Assembly: GCF_000518865.1 (NCBI RefSeq) | Contig: NZ_JAEK01000029.1 | Span: forward strand, 1 to 59,297 | DNA from: Bacillus sp. J37 | Lineage (GTDB): Bacteria; Bacillota; Bacilli; Bacillales; Bacillaceae | Direction: 5' to 3' | DNA length: 59,297 nucleotides | Shown here: positions 7,907 to 16,854 of the stretch, piece by piece | How the letters are laid out: every line of letters begins with the position of its first letter | Numbering within the stretch: the stretch's first letter is position 1 | Translations under genes and position numbers: made by a program | The notes under the pieces: model-generated | Told to the model about the DNA's origin: nothing | The model's database searches: none | Seen by the model: the letters and a program-made list of their open reading frames with translations, nothing else

Positions 7907-9187
7907 ATGAACAAACAAAACAGTAAGTACAGATGGATCGTTTTTGCATCCGTACTGTTCACGTATTTTCTTATCGTTAGTCAAAGAACAGCACCGGGCT
8001 TAATTACAGACCAATTGATGAATGAATTTAGCGTCACTGCCGCAACCATTGGCTTTATCGCAAGCATACAATTTTTTGCTTATGCCGGTTTGCAAGTGCC
8101 GATTGGTATTTTGTCCGATCGCTACGGTCCAAATTTTTTTCTTATCATTGGGACATTTTTGGCCGGAATTGGGACATTACTGTATAGTCTCGCACCGAAT
8201 GAAACTTTTCTTCTTATTGCAAGATTAATTGTCGGAACCGGTGACTCTGCCATTTGGGTAAATTTAGTTTTAATTCTAAGTCAGTGGTTCAAAGGAAATG
8301 AATTTGTTAAATTACTTGGAATGGCAGGTGTGTCAGGAAGCCTTGGATTTTTACTGGCAACAGTGCCATTTTCGCTTTGGATCGGCTTTTTAGGATGGAG
8401 AACATCCTTTTTATCTATGGGAATTCTTTTATTACTATGTGGAATACTCCTATATGTTGTACTCATTTATCAACCAAAACGAATCATTAAATCAAATAGT
8501 TTACCAGACTCTTCACTAAAAAAAATAAAGGCTACACCAGAAAAAACCTCGGTGATATTAAAGCGGATTTTTACAAACCGGCAGGCTTGGGCAGCCTTTT
8601 TCTGTCATTTTGGGGCTGTAGGGACGTATGTAGGCTTCATCGGTTCATGGGCCGTTCCATATGGGACATCAGTATTTGATATGTCCATGTCAACAGCGAG
8701 TCAATTTATTATGATTGGTCTTTTTGGGGCAATAATTGGTGCACCATTAGCAACAATGATATCAAGCCGAATAAATTCAATTAAAAAGCCGTATTTGATA
8801 TTTCATGGTCTGATTTTTTTTAGTTGGTCCATTTTCCTCGTTTTCAGTGGTAAACCACCACTTTTTATACTTGTTTTACTCTTTTTCATTATTGGCTTCG
8901 GGAATGGTACCAGTGCATTAACCTTCGCATTTGTTCGTCAGTCTTTTGATGCAAAGGAAGTAGGAGTAGCTACTGGTTTTGCGAACATGGGAGGTTTCTT
9001 GAGTGCTGTATTATTACCAAGCATTTTCGGAACAGTTTTAGACTCATTTCAAACTGCCAATAGTCATATTGGTTATTTTTATGGGTTTATGATCCCTGTT
9101 ATATTTTCTCTTTTAGGTTTGTTTGGAGGGTTTTTGATTAAAGAAAAACAGCAGGAAGTTGTCCAATCGAAGGAACTTAGTTATTAG
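7907..9187 (+). CDS. MFS transporter
   Basis: A 426-residue major facilitator protein with about 12 transmembrane helices. The loop after helix 2 carries the signature GILSDRYGP (about residues 68-76). A polar central loop (about 205-225) separates the two halves. I chose ATG 7907 because CAGGAG lies 8 bases upstream; the in-frame ATG at 7859 has no ribosome site. The sequence is closest in style to organic anion or hexuronate-type carriers. The next genes downstream handle a sugar-like compound, but it lies 400 bases from them and may not belong to that unit. Confidence 0.87.
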   Translation: MNKQNSKYRWIVFASVLFTYFLIVSQRTAPGLITDQLMNEFSVTAATIGFIASIQFFAYAGLQVPIGILSDRYGPNFFLIIGTFLAGIGTLLYSLAPNETFLLIARLIVGTGDSAIWVNLVLILSQWFKGNEFVKLLGMAGVSGSLGFLLATVPFSLWIGFLGWRTSFLSMGILLLLCGILLYVVLIYQPKRIIKSNSLPDSSLKKIKATPEKTSVILKRIFTNRQAWAAFFCHFGAVGTYVGFIGSWAVPYGTSVFDMSMSTASQFIMIGLFGAIIGAPLATMISSRINSIKKPYLIFHGLIFFSWSIFLVFSGKPPLFILVLLFFIIGFGNGTSALTFAFVRQSFDAKEVGVATGFANMGGFLSAVLLPSIFGTVLDSFQTANSHIGYFYGFMIPVIFSLLGLFGGFLIKEKQQEVVQSKELSY

Positions 9188-9588
9188 ACACTCACTATGA
9201 AGCTAGATTTATAGTCTTAAAATTTTTTTATGCAATGCTACCTGTTTACATAGTTCAATAATAATGAATAAAGCTAACAGGTAGTCCATTATACGGATCA
9301 TATATTTATAAAAAAACCTCACATTTCCTCTTTATATATAGTTTATTTTTAACCATTTTCACCCCCTAGAACTAATCTTTACTTATCATTTTTCTCCACG
9401 AAATTTAAGTCATTTCACATAATGACTTAGATCATTTCTACACACCGCAAATATATATACATTCCTTTTGGCTTAATCCGCCAATAACATGACCTTAATG
9501 ACCATGAATTTTTCACTGTTAAAAAGTAAGATATAAAAAAGGGTAAATCACTTAATAACCTTTTAAAAATTTTATTAGGGGGAGTAAT
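9188..9588. other. 400-base non-coding region before the catabolic island
   Basis: No gene is visible on either strand. It holds an imperfect stem (CTACCTGTT at 9238-9246 with AACAGGTAG at 9276-9284), the strong dyad described separately at 9406-9429, and a direct repeat of ATGACC at about 9490-9504. An AT-rich stretch with TATAAA near 9532 could be the -10 region of the island promoter. Confidence 0.45.
9406..9429. promoter_or_regulatory. Operator-like dyad upstream of the catabolic island
   Basis: TAAGTCATT and AATGACTTA form a perfect 9-base dyad around TCACAT, 160 bases before the first gene of the island. The size and symmetry are those of a dimeric repressor or activator site. No LacI, GntR or similar regulator lies beside it; the only local regulator is the AraC protein at 19469. 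Confidence 0.5.
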
Positions 9589-10968
9589 GTGAAGGTAATT
9601 TTTATCTCACTAGATACACTTAGGGCGAAAAATCTAGGTTGTTATGGATACAAGCATCCAACCAGCCCTTATATTGATCAAATTGCAAAAGAAGGGGTCT
9701 TATTTACTCAAGCATATGCATCCGATATTCCTACAGAAGTTGCACACACGTGTATTTTTACCGGGAAAGTAGGTTTAACTACAGGAGTAGTTTCACACGG
9801 TTCTCCATCCTCATATTTACCAAAAGACCATGAGTGGCTTCCGACTATTTTAAGAAAGGCAGGATTTACAACAGCTGCTGTTGATAATCTATATCACTTA
9901 AAGGAATGGTTTGCTAGAGGATATCAGTATTATATGAATACTACTGGAAAAACAAGGTGGATAAAAGGTCATTCGATTAATAAGCTGGCTAAACCTTGGA
10001 TAAATGAACATAAAGATGAAGATTTCTTTCTATTTTTGCACTACTGGGATCCACATACACCTTATTTACCGCCTAATGAATATATTAAAGAATTTTATGA
10101 TCTTACTAATAATCCTTATGATTTAACGAATAAGAGTATGGAGCCTGCATTTAATCATCCTGCATATCCTTTTTTTAAGCGCCATCACTTTGATTTACTT
10201 AAAAATGTTACTGATTCTAGTTATGTAAGCGCTTTATACGATGCGGAAATTCGATATTTAGATGATATGTTAAAAGATTTAGACGAGTATTTAATAAAGC
10301 TAGGTATAAAGGATGATACATTGCTTGTGTTATTTGGGGATCATGGGGAGAGCTTAACAGAGCATGATATATACTGGGATCATTGTGGACTCTATGAGGC
10401 AACAGTACACGTACCAATGATTATGCGTTGGCCTGTCAAAATCCCGGAAGGTATTAAAGTGTCAAATTTGGTTCAGCACGCTGATTTAATGCCAACATTA
10501 CTAGAAGCAATAGATCTTGCATTACCAGACAAGCTAGATGGGAAAAGCCTCTGGCCACTAATTCAAGGTCAAAAAGTAAATCACCATTCTGAAATTTATT
10601 TAAGTGAATGTGCTTGGCAAGCTGCCAGAGGTATCAGGACCGACCAATATAAATACATTGAGACGTATGACGCTGGTCCTTTTTCCCGACCACCAATCGA
10701 ACTTTATGACCTATTAAATGATCCAAATGAAGAAACAAATCTATCTGACAAGCTTCCTGAACAAGTAGAAAAGTTCAAAAAGCAATTAAGTAAATGGGTT
10801 GATTCTAAACTTGGATCTGAAAAGGACCCAATGAATGAAGTCTTAATAAAAGAAGGACTTCCTTTTAAACGTAGAATTGAAAAAGTTCTTTCAGAATACG
10901 GAATGACATGGGATGAATGGAAGGCTGACCCTAAACGGGAGAAAATTGATGTAGCTGTTAATAACTAA
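9589..10968 (+). CDS. Sulfatase-like hydrolase of the alkaline phosphatase superfamily (Thr nucleophile)
   Basis: A 459-residue cytoplasmic enzyme with no signal peptide. Metal-site motifs are visible: Asp9 in ISLDTLR, and Asp251-His252 in FGDHGES. The nucleophile region reads IPTEVAH before IFTG. Aligned on the following TG, Thr49 takes the place of the Cys that is converted to formylglycine in sulfatases, and His53 replaces the motif Arg. That pattern is closer to Thr-nucleophile phosphodiesterases (NPP type, T-F-P-N-H) than to true sulfatases. The HYWDPHTPYLPP segment near residue 147 is typical of the sulfatase branch. GTG 9589 follows GGGGGAG. It leads the island and is 40% like the second hydrolase by eye. 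Confidence 0.85.
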   Translation: MKVIFISLDTLRAKNLGCYGYKHPTSPYIDQIAKEGVLFTQAYASDIPTEVAHTCIFTGKVGLTTGVVSHGSPSSYLPKDHEWLPTILRKAGFTTAAVDNLYHLKEWFARGYQYYMNTTGKTRWIKGHSINKLAKPWINEHKDEDFFLFLHYWDPHTPYLPPNEYIKEFYDLTNNPYDLTNKSMEPAFNHPAYPFFKRHHFDLLKNVTDSSYVSALYDAEIRYLDDMLKDLDEYLIKLGIKDDTLLVLFGDHGESLTEHDIYWDHCGLYEATVHVPMIMRWPVKIPEGIKVSNLVQHADLMPTLLEAIDLALPDKLDGKSLWPLIQGQKVNHHSEIYLSECAWQAARGIRTDQYKYIETYDAGPFSRPPIELYDLLNDPNEETNLSDKLPEQVEKFKKQLSKWVDSKLGSEKDPMNEVLIKEGLPFKRRIEKVLSEYGMTWDEWKADPKREKIDVAVNN

Positions 10969-11056
10969 TACAAAATAATTAATGTCTATTTATCCACTTG
11001 AAAGATAAAAGTTCCTGCATTCAATAATCAGAATATTAAAAACAGGAGTTGATTGT

Positions 11057-12559
11057 ATGAAAACTGTAAGAAAATTCGGTTTGATTTCGATTATGATTCT
11101 ATTAGTTTCATCACTCCTTACAGGATGTATTGTTCCTAGTTCATCTTCAGATGAAACGGATCAGACAGATGGAGAAGAGTTTAGCGGAACCATTAAGATG
11201 TATGCAGGAACATATAGTCCTAACAGAGTTTTAAATGCAAATCAAAAGCCAGCTACCGAATTAAAAAAATTAGCAGATGAGTATGAAAAAGAAACAGGAA
11301 TTAAAATCGAATTTATTAAAGGATTACCAGCAGATCAAGACTATATGACATGGGTCCGAACAAAGGCTTCTGGCGGTCAATTACCAGATATTATTTGGAG
11401 TCAATGGTATGACGCAAATACAGCATTAGCAAAAGGGACACTTACCGATTTATCAAAATACCTTGATCAACCAAATCCTTACGTTGAAAATAAACCTTGG
11501 AATGAATTGTTAAACAAACAAATTATTTCTGATACGAAGTCAGCAGATGGAAGTACTTATGTTATAAATGGAGACTATGTTGGAACAGCAACGTATTTTA
11601 ATAAAGAAGCATTTGAAAAAGCAGGTATTAAAGAGATGCCAACAACATGGTCAGAGTTTATTGAAGCATGTCAGAAATTAAAAGATGCAGGGTATACTCC
11701 TTTTGCATGGAATCTTGCTTCAACTCCTACCGGTACAGACAGAATCACATGGTTAACTAGATTGTTTTTTACAAATTTCTTTGCAGACGAATATGATGAG
11801 CTACGCTATACAGGGAATGAAGGAATTACCAATCAAGATCAAGTAATTGCTATTAAAAAAGGTGTTTTCGGACCTGAAAATGAGAAATGGATGGCTATAT
11901 GGCCTATTTTAAAAGATTTTTCTCAATATTGGCAGCCGGATTTTACTGGTGGTGATTCAAATGGACAAGGAACAATGCTTGCCTTTTTAACGGGTGAAGT
12001 TGGGATGTATTTTGACGGATCTTGGGCATCACAACAAATTAAATCGGCTAATCCTGATTTTGAATGGTCATCGTTTAAAAATCCGTTTCCTGATCATGTA
12101 ACTTCAGAATTCGCCACAGAATTTGATTCGTCTGCAGCAATCGGTGGACCTAGTGCATCATTTCAATATGCTGTTCCAACAAAGAAAGCGAATAATTCTC
12201 TAACACCAGCGAAAGAGAAGGCTATAATCGATTGGTTAATGTATATTACAACTCCAGAACATAATGAAGCAATTGTTAATGAGCTTGGGGAAAATGTCCC
12301 TACAATTGTAGGAGCAAAACCAATAGAAGAATTAAGTGGTTTATCGGATCTTGTAAATCGACCATTACAAAGTGTTTTTGGTGGTATTAATCTTGAAAAG
12401 AAAGAACTGGATGCAATCTATCGTGCCTTCCAAGGTTATATTCTTGGGGATACCACATTAGAAGAGTTTGCTAAAGTGGCTGATACAGAGATGGAAAAAA
12501 CGGCAGATTCATTGATTCAACAAAACAACTGGGATTTAGCGGAATATTTAGAAGAATAA
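11057..12559 (+). CDS. Carbohydrate ABC transporter substrate-binding lipoprotein
   Basis: A 500-residue family 1 extracellular solute-binding protein. The signal peptide ends in a lipobox LLTGC with Cys24 as the lipidated residue, so it is tethered outside the membrane. The mature protein shows the usual two-lobe features, including YAGTYSP near the start, EFIKGLPADQDYMTW and GEVGMYFDGSWA near residue 318. Family 1 proteins bind oligosaccharides, glycosides or polyol derivatives. CAGGAG precedes ATG 11057. Two permease genes follow after a hairpin. No cognate ATPase is in the island, so a shared MsmX-type ATPase elsewhere probably drives import. Confidence 0.93.
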   Translation: MKTVRKFGLISIMILLVSSLLTGCIVPSSSSDETDQTDGEEFSGTIKMYAGTYSPNRVLNANQKPATELKKLADEYEKETGIKIEFIKGLPADQDYMTWVRTKASGGQLPDIIWSQWYDANTALAKGTLTDLSKYLDQPNPYVENKPWNELLNKQIISDTKSADGSTYVINGDYVGTATYFNKEAFEKAGIKEMPTTWSEFIEACQKLKDAGYTPFAWNLASTPTGTDRITWLTRLFFTNFFADEYDELRYTGNEGITNQDQVIAIKKGVFGPENEKWMAIWPILKDFSQYWQPDFTGGDSNGQGTMLAFLTGEVGMYFDGSWASQQIKSANPDFEWSSFKNPFPDHVTSEFATEFDSSAAIGGPSASFQYAVPTKKANNSLTPAKEKAIIDWLMYITTPEHNEAIVNELGENVPTIVGAKPIEELSGLSDLVNRPLQSVFGGINLEKKELDAIYRAFQGYILGDTTLEEFAKVADTEMEKTADSLIQQNNWDLAEYLEE

Positions 12560-12572
12560 CAAATAAACGAAT

Positions 12573-12615
12573 GCGGGCTAAAAAACGAAAAATTGCTGTA
12601 ACTAGCCCGCTTTCT
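12573..12615 (+). terminator. Intercistronic hairpin between binding protein and permeases
   Basis: GCGGGCTA (12573-12580) pairs with TAGCCCGC (12603-12610) around a 22-base loop, followed by TTTCTT. The stem is GC-rich but the tail is weak. It probably acts as a leaky terminator or RNA stabiliser that keeps the binding protein more abundant than the permeases. Confidence 0.55.
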
Positions 12616-12635
12616 TCATGAAAGGGGAGAAGCTT

Positions 12636-13577
12636 ATGGCAGAAACAGTCCAACAATTAGAAAACAGCAGTATGAAAAAGAAAAAGACAGGAAAATTGCG
12701 GTATAATTGGAAATCCGGTTATGGAATGCTTATTCCTTCCTTTATTCTTTTGATCACCTTTATGTATTATCCTGCCTTGATAGCAATAGGTTTTTCATTT
12801 ACAAATTGGGATGGGTTCAACCAGCCACAATTTACCGGTCTCCAAAATTATATAACTTTGCTTAACGACAAGATCTTTTTGATTTCGATGAAAAATGTTG
12901 GATTATGGACAATCATTAAAGTACTCGTAGAACTGCTTATTCCTTTATTCGTTGCTGTTGTTATCTTTCATTTAAAAAGCAAAAGAATGCAGTATATTTA
13001 CCGTGTATTATTCGTTATTCCCGTTGTTGTCCCAGGTATTGTTATGTTTATGATATGGGGATTTATCTATGATCCAAACGTAGGCGTGCTCAACACTTTA
13101 TTGAAAACATTGGGACTAAATGGAATTATACAAAACTGGCTGGGTGATCCAAATATTGCTCTTTACGCATTGATGTTTGTAGGATTTCCATTTGTTGTAC
13201 CTTTTAATCTATTAATTTTCTATGCAGGATTACAATCGATTTCAGAAAGTGTCTATGAGTCTGCAAAACTGGATGGAATTACAAAAGTAAGAAGGTTTTT
13301 TCAAATAGAAATTCCCTTAGTTATGGGACAAGTGAAATTAATCTTAATCTTAACAGTGATTCAATTACTACAAAACGTAACACTCCCACTAGTTATGACA
13401 AATGGTGGACCAGGTTATTCATCATATGTTCCTGGACTTTATATGTATTTCCTCGCATTCCAAAATGGAGAATTCGGACTAGGAATGGCTGTTTCTATGG
13501 TGATTTTTGTGATCGTTTTAATTTTAACTTGGATTCAGATGAAGTTTATTAATCCTAGCACAGAATACAAAGCATGA
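12636..13577 (+). CDS. Carbohydrate ABC transporter permease (MalF/UgpA type)
   Basis: A 313-residue inner-membrane permease with six to seven helices. The cytoplasmic EAA-type loop reads ESAKLDGITKVRRFFQIEIP (about 209-228), which docks on the ATPase. I chose ATG 12636 because AAAGGGGAG lies directly before it; an in-frame ATG at 12618 lies at the foot of the preceding hairpin and has no ribosome site. The gene is separated by 19 bases from the second permease, forming the usual heterodimer. Confidence 0.93.
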   Translation: MAETVQQLENSSMKKKKTGKLRYNWKSGYGMLIPSFILLITFMYYPALIAIGFSFTNWDGFNQPQFTGLQNYITLLNDKIFLISMKNVGLWTIIKVLVELLIPLFVAVVIFHLKSKRMQYIYRVLFVIPVVVPGIVMFMIWGFIYDPNVGVLNTLLKTLGLNGIIQNWLGDPNIALYALMFVGFPFVVPFNLLIFYAGLQSISESVYESAKLDGITKVRRFFQIEIPLVMGQVKLILILTVIQLLQNVTLPLVMTNGGPGYSSYVPGLYMYFLAFQNGEFGLGMAVSMVIFVIVLILTWIQMKFINPSTEYKA

Positions 13578-13596
13578 TCAATGAAAGGAGATTACG

Positions 13597-14424
13597 ATGC
13601 TTAAAACCATTAAGCAGGATATTTGGAGCCATCTATTTCTTATCGTGTTGGCATTTATTGCCCTTTACCCGTTTTTTTATATGATTATCACCTCGTTCAA
13701 AACAAATGGCCAATTTTATAGCAATTTCTTTGGAATCACTTTTCCTTTGCACATTGAGAATTATGCCGTTGCATGGGAAGCTATTGGCGGTTATATTTTT
13801 AACTCTGTTTTTGTTGGGGTAGCAAGTGTGTTAATTATTATAACAACATCTGCACTTGCAGGTTATTCCTTTGCACGTTTGAGATTTAAGGGGAAGAACT
13901 TTTTATATATGTCGGTTGTTGCCTTACTCATGATACCCGGATTGCTTACGTTGATTCCTCTTTTCTTATTAGTTAAAAGTTTTGGTTTACTAGACTCGTA
14001 TATGGGTTTAATCATTGCCTTTGCAGCTGGAGGTCAGGCCTTTACCATTTTTGTTTTTAGACAATCCTTCGCCTCTTTACCTGAAGAATTGTTTGAAGCA
14101 GCCCGAATTGATGGTTGTGGAGAACTTCGAGTATTTTGGCAGATTGTTCTTCCGTTATCCAAGCCGATCATTGGTACGATGGCAATTTGGAACCTTCTAG
14201 CTATTTGGAATGAATATATGATGCCGTTAGTTTTATTGAGTGATCCTACTAAATTCCCAATCACAGTTGGATTAATACAGTTTGAGAGTCAATTTGTTTC
14301 ACAAACATTATATGGTCCGATGTTTGCGGGCTACACGATTGCCTCGTTACCATTATTAATCCTGTTCTTATTTACAATGAGACTATTTATGAAAGGATTA
14401 ACCTCTGGTGCTGTAAAAATCTAA
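13597..14424 (+). CDS. Carbohydrate ABC transporter permease (MalG/UgpE type)
   Basis: A 275-residue permease with six helices. The EAA loop reads EAARIDGCGELRVFWQIVLP (about 168-187), the ATPase contact. GAAAGGAG lies before the ATG. It partners the preceding MalF-like permease. The usual third partner, the ATPase, is not encoded nearby. A gap of 149 bases with no gene follows. Confidence 0.93.
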   Translation: MLKTIKQDIWSHLFLIVLAFIALYPFFYMIITSFKTNGQFYSNFFGITFPLHIENYAVAWEAIGGYIFNSVFVGVASVLIIITTSALAGYSFARLRFKGKNFLYMSVVALLMIPGLLTLIPLFLLVKSFGLLDSYMGLIIAFAAGGQAFTIFVFRQSFASLPEELFEAARIDGCGELRVFWQIVLPLSKPIIGTMAIWNLLAIWNEYMMPLVLLSDPTKFPITVGLIQFESQFVSQTLYGPMFAGYTIASLPLLILFLFTMRLFMKGLTSGAVKI

Positions 14425-14573
14425 AAAGAATTTTTGGCCAAATTGACCATTAAAGTGGCAGAATGAGCAATGAAGAAATAGATAGGTTACGTTAACATGA
14501 ATTTATTCCATCCTTGAAATGTTAATAGTACAGAAGAGTTGCAGACAAATATTCAGAAAAAGAGGGATGCGTA

Positions 14574-14942
14574 TTGATAGGAAAGAGAATTTGGATTATT
14601 CCAGATGGTTTTTTACAACCGAAAAGCAAGGGAGACCAAATCAGCCATGAGGCAGTATGTGTTTTAAATTTAACTGAAAGTAGTGCAGTCATTAACCTCA
14701 CATTTTATTTTGAAGATCAGGATCCTATGGATTTGTTTTTTTCAGAATGTGGTCCACAGAGAACACATCATATTCGGTTAGATAAAATTTCTGATCAAGA
14801 AGGTAATATGGTACCAAGAAATATTCCTTATGCAATAAAAGTGGAAAGTAATGTGCCAATTATTGTTCAGCATAGCAGATTAGACACATCCCAGGAAGCA
14901 CTAGCACTATTTACTACAATGGCCTATGCGATAGAAAGCTAG
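14574..14942 (+). CDS. Sensory rhodopsin transducer (ASRT) family protein
   Basis: A 122-residue all-beta protein matching the Anabaena sensory rhodopsin transducer family (PF07100 as I recall it). The motifs are IWIIPDGFL at 6-14, SHEAVCVLN at 24-32, TFYFEDQDP at 43-51, RTHHIRLD at 62-69 and VQHSRLDTSQ near 99-108. The family forms tetrameric barrels; comparative work predicts that non-photosynthetic members bind small sugar-like ligands. No rhodopsin gene is present here. The start is TTG 14574 behind GAGGGATG. Its place between the permeases and the dehydrogenase points to a role in sensing or handling the imported compound. Confidence 0.82.
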   Translation: MIGKRIWIIPDGFLQPKSKGDQISHEAVCVLNLTESSAVINLTFYFEDQDPMDLFFSECGPQRTHHIRLDKISDQEGNMVPRNIPYAIKVESNVPIIVQHSRLDTSQEALALFTTMAYAIES

Positions 14943-15004
14943 TATTAAATATGTAATATATTGTTGGGTTTGGTTTACATTTTTGCATTATGGAGGATGA
15001 TTAA

Positions 15005-16027
15005 ATGACAATAAAAGTGGCGGTTGTAGGGATTGGAAACATAGGTAGTATCCATGCGAAAGTATATGAAGAAAATCCAAACACAGAAATTGTAGCAATA
15101 TGTGACATTGTAAAAGCAAAAGCTGATCAAGCTGCAAATAAGTTTGGTTGTAAAGCATTTTACAGTGTAAAAGAGATGCTAAATGATGGAATGAATCTAG
15201 ATCTTGTAAGCGTTTGCACCAAAGGGGAAGAGAATGGAGGCGAACACTATACACCAACAATGGAATTATTACATGCAGGTATCCCAGTTCTTGGTGAAAA
15301 ACCGATATCAAACAATATTGAAGAAGGATATAAAATGGTTGAACTAGCCAAACAAAATAAAATACCTTACGCAGTAAATCTCAACCATCGCTTCACACCT
15401 GCAGCCGAAAAGGCAAAAGAATGGGTTGAAAATGGCCGTATTGGAAAGCTTCATATGATTAATATGAGAATGTGGATTAACAATCCAGTAGAAAGCTCAC
15501 CATGGTTCCATTTACGCGCATTACATCCACACTCTTTTGATGTGATTAGATATTTTTGCGGAGATGTCAAAAGGGTTGGTGCGTTTATGATGAAAGGAGA
15601 AGGTAGACAAATTTGGTCTAACACTCAAATCATGTTGGAATTTAAAAATGGCGCAATTGGTCATTTAGTAGGAAGCTATGATGCTGGAGCGAGCTATGGG
15701 TTGGAACTTTGTGAGGTGGTCGGATCCAAAGGAAGATTTGTACTTGAAGATGCATGTGAAAAATTAACATATTTTCCTCGAACAAGTATTGAAACTGAAA
15801 GCTACAGTTATTTAGGAGGCATGAGATCTTTTCCGGAAACATTTAAATCCAGAATTGACTCCTTTGTAAATCAGTTAATTCAAGGTGTTCCGTATGATCA
15901 AGTGGATGGTTCAGGTCAAGATGCTTTAAAGGCGCAGCAAATTATTGAAGCAGCCATAAAATCGTTTGAAACAGGTACAATCGTTGAGGTAAAAGATGTA
16001 GAGCTAATCTCAGGAGGGATAATATGA
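15005..16027 (+). CDS. Gfo/Idh/MocA family oxidoreductase
   Basis: A 340-residue NAD(P)-dependent dehydrogenase. The Rossmann motif GIGNIGSIHA is at residues 8-17, and the family catalytic lysine lies in GEKPISNN near 98-105. The C-terminal beta domain carries ALHPHSFDVIRYF near 175-187, with the His-Asp pair used for substrate binding. These enzymes oxidise or reduce sugars, inositols or sugar acids. GGAGGA precedes the ATG. It overlaps the next gene by 4 bases. A close paralogue lies at 18319; the two share long conserved blocks such as the EKP-SNNIEE and LNHRF regions, so this is a diverged duplication. Confidence 0.92.
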   Translation: MTIKVAVVGIGNIGSIHAKVYEENPNTEIVAICDIVKAKADQAANKFGCKAFYSVKEMLNDGMNLDLVSVCTKGEENGGEHYTPTMELLHAGIPVLGEKPISNNIEEGYKMVELAKQNKIPYAVNLNHRFTPAAEKAKEWVENGRIGKLHMINMRMWINNPVESSPWFHLRALHPHSFDVIRYFCGDVKRVGAFMMKGEGRQIWSNTQIMLEFKNGAIGHLVGSYDAGASYGLELCEVVGSKGRFVLEDACEKLTYFPRTSIETESYSYLGGMRSFPETFKSRIDSFVNQLIQGVPYDQVDGSGQDALKAQQIIEAAIKSFETGTIVEVKDVELISGGII

Positions 16028-16848
16028 TAAAACTTGGTGTAAATTCTGTACTATTTAAAGATTTTGATTTTGAAACAGCTGCCAGACAAATCGCTTTATG
16101 CGGATACGATGGAGTTGAAATCTCTGCAATAAAAGGAATGTGTGAACATTTAGAGTTAGATCGATGGAGGGAGCAAGCAGGAGAATTAAAGGCGATACTT
16201 GAAGAAAATCATCTTGAATTTCTTTCAATGGAGGTTGCTTCACTTGATGAAGACCGATTGACAAAAGCCTTTGAGGCAGGAGCTGAGATAGGCATTCCCA
16301 TTATTAATGTAGGACCTGGAGGGAAGTCGGGTGATGAGGGTGATCTTCAGCAATCCATTGAAACCCTTTACCGTTTATCGAAAAAGGCAGAGACTTATGG
16401 AGTTACACTTTGTGTAAAAGCACATGTGGGGAATGCCATTTATAACACGCCTACAACACTACAAGCCATGAATGAAATTTCATCTACTGCATTTGGTATT
16501 GATATGGATCCTAGTCATATTTATAGGGGAAATGAAAATCCTGAAGAAGAGCTTACTAGAGTACTAAATAGAGTGAAACATATTCATATACGTGATTGCA
16601 AAGGGCGTTCAAAGGGGCCGGGAAATATCGCGAATCAAGCATGTGGACGTGGTGATATAAATCTTTATGCATATTGTAAGGCTATGGTGGAAGGTAATTA
16701 CAGTGGACCGGTTTGCTTAGAGGTCATTGGAGCGAATCAGCATTCTTTGGCAGATGTATCCATTGTGGCAGCAGAAAGTTACGGTTATCTGAATGCAACT
16801 TTAAAGGCTTTAGGGGCAAGAGAAACTAATTTTGTTCAGAAAGGATAA
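16024..16848 (+). CDS. Sugar phosphate isomerase/epimerase (AP endonuclease-like TIM barrel)
   Basis: A 274-residue xylose isomerase-like TIM barrel protein. It starts KLGVNSVLF and has GYDGVEISAIKG at 27-38. Likely metal ligands lie in the segments INVGPGG, GIDMDPSHIYR (about 158-168), KHIHIRDCKG (near 189) and CLEVIG near 235. Members are ketose epimerases, inosose dehydratases, hydroxypyruvate isomerases or 3-keto-glycoside lyases. ATG overlaps the dehydrogenase stop (ATGA) and GGAGGG lies just before it. The gene ends 6 bases before the second hydrolase, so the four central genes are tightly coupled. Confidence 0.9.
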   Translation: MIKLGVNSVLFKDFDFETAARQIALCGYDGVEISAIKGMCEHLELDRWREQAGELKAILEENHLEFLSMEVASLDEDRLTKAFEAGAEIGIPIINVGPGGKSGDEGDLQQSIETLYRLSKKAETYGVTLCVKAHVGNAIYNTPTTLQAMNEISSTAFGIDMDPSHIYRGNENPEEELTRVLNRVKHIHIRDCKGRSKGPGNIANQACGRGDINLYAYCKAMVEGNYSGPVCLEVIGANQHSLADVSIVAAESYGYLNATLKALGARETNFVQKG

Positions 16849-16854
16849 TTTGTT

